Source of the DNA: Paenibacillus alginolyticus DSM 5050 = NBRC 15375
Lineage (GTDB): Bacteria; Bacillota; Bacilli; Paenibacillales; NBRC-103111
Direction: 5' to 3'
NCBI RefSeq assembly: GCF_000422905.1
Contig: NZ_AUGY01000004.1
Location: forward strand, 62,001 to 126,000
Length of the DNA stretch: 64,000 bases
Shown in pieces: positions 18,477 through 25,520 of the stretch. A model generated the notes under the pieces. That model was not told where the DNA came from and made no database searches. It saw nothing but the letters and a program-made list of their open reading frames with translations. Position numbers and translations under genes: made by a program. Positions within the stretch are counted from its first letter, which is position 1. Each line of letters begins with the position of its first letter.

Positions 18477-18830
18477 GGATACTCAACTTGCTGAGATCCG
18501 CAATCAGAAGATTGGATTTGTTTTTCAGAGTTTTAACCTACTCCCAAGATTAAGTGCCTATGAGAATGTGGAGTTGCCTTTGATTTATCGGGAGATGGGC
18601 AAAAAAGAAAGAGACCCACTTGTTTTACATGCATTGAAAGAGGTGGACTTGCTGGATCGCAAGAAGCATTTTCCATCAGAGTTATCCGGTGGGCAGCAGC
18701 AGCGGGTTGCTTTGCTAGAACGTTGGCAGGAGATCCTCCGATAATCTTGGCGGATGAACCTACGGGAGCGTTAGATTTGAAGACAGGTGTGGAGATTTTA
18801 AACATTTTAAAGAGATTAAATGCACAAGGT
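18472..18830 (+). pseudogene. MacB/LolD-type ABC ATPase, broken copy B
   Basis: Homology with copy C begins at [19 protein letters not shown], right at the end of the sigma fragment; the start and Walker A are deleted. The Q-loop ([19 protein letters not shown]) and signature ([10 protein letters not shown]) remain. One base is missing after the signature (near 18710), shifting the frame so that Walker B (ADEPTGALD) is read in another frame. Similarity stops near 18830 before the switch region. A long frame at 18430-18744 that appears to join sigma and ATPase is a by-product of this deletion. Confidence 0.82.
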
Positions 18831-19286
18831 CTGCTGAAGTGTTAAGACATATTCATCAAACCAGAATACAACAACAGAGTGCTGCTTAAGAAAATCAACA
18901 GCTATTAACGTAAAGGAGCAAGAATCGGCATCCACCCCTTGAGAGGTAGAACGAAGGAATAAGGGCATAGACCCAGCGTGCCATGGGAGGGTAAACCCCA
19001 AGGTTGAATGTGGAGATCCACTGTGCGATCATATCCAATTATCCACAGTTTTGGAATCCAAACTATCCTAAGCTCTGTTCCCGCCTACGTCTTTACAGAA
19101 AATGATGTAGAGTCTACATTCTCCACTACTACCAAACAAGGTGTCAAAGTTGTAATACTGAGAATAAGCGAGAAAACGGGAGAAAACATTACTTTATAGT
19201 GGGAGTTCCGGTTTGTTTATTTTTTGATTATGAAAAATTTCGAAAATGGGCAGACTTGTGAAAATGCACGTATATAGGAGCTGATT
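18831..19286. other. Unassigned DNA between ATPase copy B and the polymerase N-terminus
   Basis: About 450 bases. An open frame at 19008-19199 (63 codons, ending EKTGENITL) resembles nothing I recognise. The stretch 18940-19020 holds short self-complementary pieces (GGGAGG, CCCC) reminiscent of mobile-element noncoding ends, but no family can be named. No terminal repeats found. Confidence 0.4.
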
Positions 19287-19565
19287 ATGTTCGCAAAGGA
19301 ACGGACGATTTTCCTTGCAGACTGCCAATCGTGCTACGCAAGCGTTGAAAAGGCTACTCATCCTGGTTTAGAAAATCTCTCAGTTGTTGTCGCAGGTGAT
19401 TCTACACGCGCTCAGGTATTATTTTGGCGGCATGCCCAATCGCTAAAAGCTTTGGAGTTAGTACAGATCAGCGGCTTGGTGAAGCGCTCCAATTGTGTCC
19501 AAACGCTATCGTAATGCGTCCACACATGCAACGATATATACTGAATGGTATTTTCACACTTCAGA
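19287..19565 (+). pseudogene. Y-family DNA polymerase (UvrX/DinB-like), N-terminal fragment with frameshift
   Basis: ATG 19287 follows TAGGAGCTGATT, a good start. The opening ERTIFLADCQSCYASVEKA is the palm domain with the first catalytic aspartate and the steric-gate region of Y-family polymerases. At about 19410 one base is missing; the next frame continues GIILAACPIAKSFGVSTDQR and LGEALQLCPNAIVMRPHMQ, then similarity ends near 19565. The catalytic DE pair and thumb are missing. Together with 17688-17964 this is one gene, broken and with its two ends in swapped order. Confidence 0.82.
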
Positions 19566-19651
19566 CATACAGGCTGAGGTGAACAATACCGAGTTGAAGA
19601 CTGCACGGTTCAACACTTTTGTTTTAGGAATTCACAATTTGCGAAAAGGGG

Positions 19652-20779
19652 TTATCTATCCATTCTCTTTACAAATGAATGGTCAACTAGTGTTTTCTTA
19701 GGGACGGTGGTTCGATCCCACTGCATTTGCATCAAATTTACTGCATTTATTCCCATCTCTTCTTCGTTTTGACGAATAAAGCTGAACAAAGGTTCTTCAA
19801 ATAGATCGTCCGGAGAGTCGAAACAAACTATTTCGTATTTCGTGAGTAATCCTAGTTTAATTAATACTTGTCGTAAATGGATAGCTAATAAATATTCACC
19901 TACCACGAACGCTGTGATTTGCGGATTTCTCATAATGAAATGAGATATTATTTCACGGTCTTCCATAATGTTGGAGTCCTTGTTCAATTGATTTGGAAGT
20001 GTAGCACTTAAATTTGTAATAAAATATTGCTGATCTATCCCAATCCCTCGGTGCAGTAATGCATCTGTGTACCCATGAATTCTTTCTTCAATTGTAGATG
20101 TGTTTTCTGGAGGAGTAGAAACAAAAGCAATATGTTTATGGTGTTTATCTAGTAAATAATCTGTAAGTTCTTGCGCTGCTTTTTTATTGTTTGTACATAC
20201 CGAACAGGCATTAATTCCCTTTAAATAGCGATCGAGTAGGACAAGCGGGAATTCATTTAAGACAAGCTTCAAAAGCTCTCCATTGTAATGCTCTCCGTGA
20301 ATGGGATAAACAATTAATCCATCAATCCCCATATTTACAAGTGTACGAATCGCGATTTCCTCTTCTTCCCTTAGATCATGGGTTAGTTTTAAAATCATCC
20401 GAATACGAAGCTTAGAGCATTGACGTTCAATCGCGCGTAGCAATTTTGTTCCATAGGATTCTGAGAAATCCGGCAAAATAACCGCAATTAAGCGCCAGTC
20501 GTCAGAGGTAGGATTTTCCATATCGACCATATCTTCTGTCACTGCTAAGGAATATAGCTCTGGTAAATTACTACTTACATAGGATCCCCTGCCGCGATGC
20601 CGTTCAATTAAACCGTCTTTTGCTAAAATTTCCAAAGATTTTTTAGTTGTTATGCGGCTGACGTGGAATCGATCCGCTAGTTCTAGCTCGGTAGGGATAC
20701 GATCCCCTTCTTTTAGTACTCCGCTTTTTATTTCATGCAATATATGTTGGTAAATTTTTTCGTAGAGTGGGATTGCCAT
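19652..20779 (-). CDS. GntR-family regulator with LacI-type sugar-binding domain (AraR-like)
   Basis: ATG 20779 follows GAAGGATG; an ATG at 20788 overlaps that site. 375 residues. The N-terminal winged helix is GntR-type (PLYEKIYQHILHEIKSGVLK, then ELADRFHVSRITTKKSLEIL). From about residue 90 a periplasmic-binding-like domain follows: LIAVILPDFSES, GIDGLIVYP, PLVLLDRYL and HHKHIAFVS. This architecture is that of AraR, a sugar-responsive repressor. It is divergent from the GH125-importer-GH76 operon, and an inverted repeat lies between them, so it is probably the local repressor, induced by mannose or a manno-oligosaccharide. Confidence 0.9.
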   Translation of the reverse strand: MAIPLYEKIYQHILHEIKSGVLKEGDRIPTELELADRFHVSRITTKKSLEILAKDGLIERHRGRGSYVSSNLPELYSLAVTEDMVDMENPTSDDWRLIAVILPDFSESYGTKLLRAIERQCSKLRIRMILKLTHDLREEEEIAIRTLVNMGIDGLIVYPIHGEHYNGELLKLVLNEFPLVLLDRYLKGINACSVCTNNKKAAQELTDYLLDKHHKHIAFVSTPPENTSTIEERIHGYTDALLHRGIGIDQQYFITNLSATLPNQLNKDSNIMEDREIISHFIMRNPQITAFVVGEYLLAIHLRQVLIKLGLLTKYEIVCFDSPDDLFEEPLFSFIRQNEEEMGINAVNLMQMQWDRTTVPKKTLVDHSFVKRMDR

Positions 20780-20863
20780 AATAATCATCCTTCATTTATT
20801 TAATGATATACCTAATATACTATTTATTTTTTGTGAATGCAAACCAATTGTGCTATTTATATA

Positions 20864-20929
20864 GTTATGTCCGACATAACATGTATTTAAATTAATATAT
20901 TGACATAATATTAATATTAATAATATACT
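20864..20929 (+). promoter_or_regulatory. Mannan-operon promoter with a palindromic operator
   Basis: A perfect 7-3-7 inverted repeat, GTTATGTCCGACATAAC, spans 20864-20880. Downstream is -35 TTGACA (20900-20905), an 18-bp spacer and -10 TATACT (20924-20929). A 15-base sequence (TAATATACTATTTAT) occurs at 20921-20935 over the -10 and again at 20813-20827 beside the regulator start. Confidence 0.65.
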
Positions 20930-20988
20930 ATTTATATGAAATGAGTATAGAAAATGTCATACTAACTAACAACGAGGCGAGTGATTAC

Positions 20989-22290
20989 ATGTATTCATCT
21001 ATTCAAAACAGAATTCACATGATTGAGCAGAAGTTTTTATCGACATCTCCTAAATTAGTCAGTATGTTCAAACAATGTTATCCAAACACACTGGAAACAA
21101 CAGTTGAGCTTTTGGCAGATGAAACGACGTTTATCATTACGGGTGATATTCCAGCTATGTGGCTCAGAGATTCGTCAGCACAGGTAAGACCCTACATTAG
21201 TGGATGTGCGGGGGATAAAGATTTACAGCGTCTGATTCGTGGATTGATCCATCGGCAAGCCAATAACATTTTAATTGATCCTTATGCAAACGCCTTCAAT
21301 AAAGAAGCTGATGGTTCTGGACATCAATCGGACCTGACGCAAATGGGTCCCTTTATTTGGGAGAGAAAGTTTGAATTAGATTCTCTATGCTACCCAGTCC
21401 AGCTTTGTAAGGAATATTGGGATGCTACACAAGACACGGAGCTTTTTAACGATTCTCTGCATCAGGCCTTGCGAATCATTGTGGATACGATGCGAATTGA
21501 ACAGAATCATGATCATTATTCTTCCTATACATTTGAACGAAGTGAAGAACTTTGTGTACTGCCTTCGGATACGATTCCCAATAGAGGAAAGGGGACTCGA
21601 ACGAATTATACGGGTATGGTATGGTCGGGTTTTAGACCAAGTGATGATGCTTGCAAGTTCGGTTTCTTAATTCCCTCCAATATGTTTGCAGTAGTCATTC
21701 TAGGTCACATTATTGAGTTTGCAGAAAATGCGTTTCAGGATCATGCTCTTGCTGTCACTGCTCATGACCTTAGGGCAGAAATTGAGTTCGGTATTCAAAC
21801 CTATGGAGTGTACCAACATCTCAAGCATGGCCCAATCTACGCTTATGAAACAGATGGTTTTGGAAATTACAATTTAATGGATGATGCAAATGTCCCAAGC
21901 TTACTATCCATCCCCTACTTGGGTTATCGTTCGATGGATGATGCCATTTATCAAAATACACGTGCCTTTGTTCTGAGTAAAGATAATCCCTATTATTATG
22001 AAGGCATGTATGCGAAAGGAATCGGTAGCCCTCATACGCCACACGGGTACGTTTGGCATATTGGCTTAATTATGCAAGGGCTTACATCGAGGGATAACAA
22101 GGAGCAGGATGCGATTATTCAAATGCTGCTTCATACTAACGCGGAAACAGGATTTATGCATGAAAGCTTTCATCCGGATCGTCCTGAGCAATATACGCGA
22201 AGTTGGTTTGCGTGGGCGAATAGCTTATTCGGGGAATTTGTATGGAAATGGGCTGAACAAAGGGACTTGATAAAGGAGGTACATAATTGA
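20989..22290 (+). CDS. GH125 exo-alpha-1,6-mannosidase
   Basis: The predicted transcript starts near 20936, so ATG 20941 would be almost leaderless and has no ribosome site; ATG 20989, after GAGGCGAG, is preferred (about 433 residues). GH125 hallmarks are present: ITGDIPAMWLRDSSAQVRPY near the N-terminus, DPYANAFNKEADGSGHQSD, MGPFIWERKFELDSLCYPVQL and IGSPHTPHGYVWHIGLIMQG. No signal peptide, so it acts in the cytoplasm. GH125 enzymes are metal-independent inverting alpha-1,6-mannosidases. Here it would degrade the alpha-1,6-manno-oligosaccharides released by the GH76 enzyme and imported by the transporter encoded next. The stop overlaps the permease start. Confidence 0.92.
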   Translation: MYSSIQNRIHMIEQKFLSTSPKLVSMFKQCYPNTLETTVELLADETTFIITGDIPAMWLRDSSAQVRPYISGCAGDKDLQRLIRGLIHRQANNILIDPYANAFNKEADGSGHQSDLTQMGPFIWERKFELDSLCYPVQLCKEYWDATQDTELFNDSLHQALRIIVDTMRIEQNHDHYSSYTFERSEELCVLPSDTIPNRGKGTRTNYTGMVWSGFRPSDDACKFGFLIPSNMFAVVILGHIIEFAENAFQDHALAVTAHDLRAEIEFGIQTYGVYQHLKHGPIYAYETDGFGNYNLMDDANVPSLLSIPYLGYRSMDDAIYQNTRAFVLSKDNPYYYEGMYAKGIGSPHTPHGYVWHIGLIMQGLTSRDNKEQDAIIQMLLHTNAETGFMHESFHPDRPEQYTRSWFAWANSLFGEFVWKWAEQRDLIKEVHN

Positions 22291-23189
22291 ACACAATAGT
22301 GAAAAAAAGGAAAATAAAAGCCTTGATCATCGGTTATTTATTCATTTTACCTTCTATTATTGGCTTTAGTGTGTTTGTTGCCTATCCATTAATTACCTCA
22401 TTTTATTATGCTTTAACAGAGTGGGATGGTTTTGGTAAACCGAAATTTGTCGGATTTGAAAATTACAAATATATGTTTACGGTGGATCCTTCTTTCTGGA
22501 CTTCCATCAAAGTAACTTTTTACTTTGTAATTCTAAGCGTTCCTGCTTCATTAGCACTGGGTCTACTTTTAGCATTGTTATTAAACAAAAATCTTCCGGG
22601 TATTAAGTATTTTCGCACTTTTTATTATTTACCCACCGTCTTACCAATAATTGCATCACTTACCCTATGGAAGTTTATTTATCAACCCCAATATGGTCTT
22701 GCTAATCAATTTTTAAATTTGCTCGGGCTCCCTCAGGGAACGTGGTTGACGGATGAAAAATCAGCTTTGATTTCAGTTATTATTAATGGCTTATGGCAGG
22801 TTGGAGGCACTATGATTATCTTTTTAAGCGGTCTCCAATCTGTCCCACAAGACTTTTATGAAGCTGCACAAGTGGACGGGTCCTCAGAGTGGACCAGTTT
22901 TTTAAAGATCACCATCCCGATGATTACTCCCATTCTTTTTCTTCAACTCATCTTAGGCATTATTGGAGCTTTCCAAGGGTTTACTCAGGTTCTCGTATTA
23001 ACGAATGGAGGACCCAATTTTTCTACAATGCTTCTTAATTTTAAAATATTTCAGGACGCCTTCAATGGCAAGATGTTTGGCTATGCGATTTCTGAAGTAA
23101 GTATCCTGTTTGCCATCATCATGATATTTACAGTGGTTACTTATAAATTTTCCAATCGATTTGTATATTACGAAAATGACAATAGGTAA
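22287..23189 (+). CDS. Sugar ABC transporter permease, MalF/UgpA type
   Basis: Starts at TTG 22287 overlapping the GH125 stop, after AAAGGAGG. 300 residues, six helices, beginning with GYLFILPSIIGFSVFVAYPLI. The coupling loop is YEAAQVDGSSEWTSFLKITIP. It belongs to the CUT1 group of importers for di- and oligosaccharides and pairs with the permease 13 bp downstream. The locus points to alpha-1,6-manno-oligosaccharide as cargo. Confidence 0.93.
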   Translation: MNTIVKKRKIKALIIGYLFILPSIIGFSVFVAYPLITSFYYALTEWDGFGKPKFVGFENYKYMFTVDPSFWTSIKVTFYFVILSVPASLALGLLLALLLNKNLPGIKYFRTFYYLPTVLPIIASLTLWKFIYQPQYGLANQFLNLLGLPQGTWLTDEKSALISVIINGLWQVGGTMIIFLSGLQSVPQDFYEAAQVDGSSEWTSFLKITIPMITPILFLQLILGIIGAFQGFTQVLVLTNGGPNFSTMLLNFKIFQDAFNGKMFGYAISEVSILFAIIMIFTVVTYKFSNRFVYYENDNR

Positions 23190-23202
23190 GAGGTGAGGTA
23201 GT

Positions 23203-24033
23203 ATGAGAAATTCTGGATTTCAAATGTTTCGATTTATTATTCTATTAGTTGGATCAATCTCGATGTTATATCCCTTATTTTGGATGATCATTATAGCTTT
23301 AAAGGGAAACGATGATGTATTCAGTCTTCCACCAGATTGGTATCCTAAAGAATTCAACTGGGAAAACTTCATAATTGGAACTGCACAAATTCATTTTTGG
23401 AAAGCGTTTTCAAACTCAATGATAATTGCAGTAATTTGTACAATCGGACAAATCACCAGCTCTATTCTTGTGGGGTATGGTCTGGGTCGTTTGAGATTCC
23501 CTGGACGTAAAATGTGGTTTTCTTTATTTATTGGAAGTCTGATGTTACCAGGTTTTATTGGTTTGATACCGCTATTTCACTTATACACATCACTGGGTTG
23601 GTATAACACTTGGCTTCCTATTATCGTTCCTGCATATTTTGGAAATGCGTCCTTTACATTTTTGTTTATCCAATTTTCAAGTACCATTCCAAAATCCTTT
23701 GATGAAGCCGCGAAAATTGATGGTGCGAATGATCTTCGTCTACTATGGAGTGTTATTGTGCCGATGTCTATGCCAATTATTATTACTATGATGATCTTTT
23801 CCTTTCAGGGCTCTTGGAACCAGTATCTTGAACCCGTTATATATTTGGTAGATCAAGCAAAATGGCCATTAGCAGTTTCCATGGCTTCTTACGCATCCAC
23901 GTGGACAACGCAATGGAATTATTTTATGGCTGCTGATCTTCTTTATATGCTTCCTATGTTGATTATCTTTTTTGTAGGCCAAAAGTATTTCATGCAGGGG
24001 CTTGGATCGGTCAATTCCGCCGGTTTGAAATAA
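23203..24033 (+). CDS. Sugar ABC transporter permease, MalG/UgpE type
   Basis: ATG 23203 follows GAGGTGAGG. 276 residues, six helices, with LVGSISMLYPLFWMIIIALK at the start and the coupling loop FDEAAKIDGANDLRLLWSVIVPMSMP. It completes the channel of the mannan-locus importer. No ATPase is encoded in the locus; a shared MsmX-like ATPase is expected. Confidence 0.93.
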   Translation: MRNSGFQMFRFIILLVGSISMLYPLFWMIIIALKGNDDVFSLPPDWYPKEFNWENFIIGTAQIHFWKAFSNSMIIAVICTIGQITSSILVGYGLGRLRFPGRKMWFSLFIGSLMLPGFIGLIPLFHLYTSLGWYNTWLPIIVPAYFGNASFTFLFIQFSSTIPKSFDEAAKIDGANDLRLLWSVIVPMSMPIIITMMIFSFQGSWNQYLEPVIYLVDQAKWPLAVSMASYASTWTTQWNYFMAADLLYMLPMLIIFFVGQKYFMQGLGSVNSAGLK

Positions 24034-24133
24034 TCTCGACTCATTGAGAGGGGGGATGAAAACCAATGTGTTTGGGTTGTGATATTTTCTTGAAGTAAGA
24101 GTGTTTTTATAAAAATTGGGAGGTAATACAAAA

Positions 24134-25483
24134 ATGAAGAAAATACAGGCAAGTGTAAGTTTATTATCAACAGTCGTTCTGGTAAGTATATTCGCTTTGT
24201 CAGCTTGCAGTTCTACAGATAATACGCCAACTTCAAGCGCTTTAGCCTCAGCTAATACTAAAGCTTCTCCTTCGGCTGCTATTAAGGAACCTACAAAAGC
24301 GATTGAAGTCACTATCATGACTTGGGAATCACCATCCATGAATGACAAGATTATGGCATCTATGAAAAAATTCGAAGCAGCAAATCCAGGGATAACTGTG
24401 AAATTGATCCCAGCGCCATTATCCGATTATGGTCTTAAAATCAATCAAATGATCGCAGCCAATCAGGGTCCCGATATATTCATGACTGGTAATGATATGG
24501 TTATTGCAAACGGTGCGGAAGGAAGATTGTATGACTGGAGCGCCAAGGCAGCTGGAGATAAAGAATTCATGGATAGCTTTTATAATGGTGTATTAGACGC
24601 TTGGAAACAAGATGGCGGCAAATTATATGGGTTACCGGGTCTATTAAATACGTATGGTTATTTCTATAACAAGAAACTCTTCAAGGATGCGGGATTAACC
24701 GAGCCCAAAGCTGGTTGGACTTATGATGAAATGTTTGCAGATGCACTTAAGCTTACTTCTAAAAAGGGAGGCGTGCAGCAATACGGATTGTACGCAACAG
24801 TGGATCCGTTCAAATTATCCTTATATTCTGTTTCTGCCGGCGGCGCGCCATTTGCAGATGGAATTGTGAAACCTACGAAGGTCGAAATCAGTCCACAGTT
24901 TATTGAAGGTTTAGAGAAATATAAAGTTGCAATCGCTAATGGTTCGATGATCCCGCCAACCTTTGATCAAACCAACGTCATGAGCAATTTTAAAGCAGGT
25001 ACAGTGGCGATGACTCAACAAGGTCAATGGATTGCGGATGATCTGATCAGAACTGCACCTAATTTAGATTGGGGCTTTGTTCCAGGTCCTGTAGTAAGCT
25101 CACAAACGGAAATTTATGATGCAGTAGGGTGGAGTAGCCCATCCAATATTAAAAATCCAGATGCTATCTGGAAAGTACTTAAATATATGGATTCGACGAT
25201 GTATGCAGAAGTGTTGCCGCAAAATCCCGTTGCACCTGCCGCACAAAAGGATGCAGCAAAAGCTTACTTCGACTTTTTGACTTCTTCAAACCATGCTGAT
25301 GTTGCCAATGGTGTGAATCACATTCTTCAATCAAAAAATGTTCAACCCGTTCGATTCCTAACCACGTGGGCTGGTAAAGCAAATCCATTTATAGATGCTG
25401 CATGGAATAATATTTTGACAGGGAAAGCTCCAGTTAGCAGTCTTAACGATATGGTTGACAAAATTACAAAGGTTATTAAATAG
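24134..25483 (+). CDS. Sugar-binding lipoprotein of the mannan importer
   Basis: ATG 24134 follows GGGAGG; the frame from TTG 24116 includes that site and is not used. About 449 residues with a lipoprotein signal ending ALSAC (cysteine near residue 27), then a Ser/Thr/Ala-rich linker. The mature part (KKFEAANPGITVKLIPAPLSDY and NQGPDIFMTGNDM) is a family-1 extracellular solute-binding protein of the UgpB/MalE type. It would bind manno-oligosaccharides at the cell surface. Confidence 0.92.
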   Translation: MKKIQASVSLLSTVVLVSIFALSACSSTDNTPTSSALASANTKASPSAAIKEPTKAIEVTIMTWESPSMNDKIMASMKKFEAANPGITVKLIPAPLSDYGLKINQMIAANQGPDIFMTGNDMVIANGAEGRLYDWSAKAAGDKEFMDSFYNGVLDAWKQDGGKLYGLPGLLNTYGYFYNKKLFKDAGLTEPKAGWTYDEMFADALKLTSKKGGVQQYGLYATVDPFKLSLYSVSAGGAPFADGIVKPTKVEISPQFIEGLEKYKVAIANGSMIPPTFDQTNVMSNFKAGTVAMTQQGQWIADDLIRTAPNLDWGFVPGPVVSSQTEIYDAVGWSSPSNIKNPDAIWKVLKYMDSTMYAEVLPQNPVAPAAQKDAAKAYFDFLTSSNHADVANGVNHILQSKNVQPVRFLTTWAGKANPFIDAAWNNILTGKAPVSSLNDMVDKITKVIK

Positions 25484-25520
25484 TGTAGGCTAATTTTGAT
25501 ACAAAAGGGAGGTAATGTTT

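Noticed and set aside
18430..18744. A single fusion gene of sigma factor and ABC ATPase
   Set aside because: Comparison with cassette C shows it arises from a deletion. It has no ribosome site, lacks Walker A and is frameshifted before Walker B.
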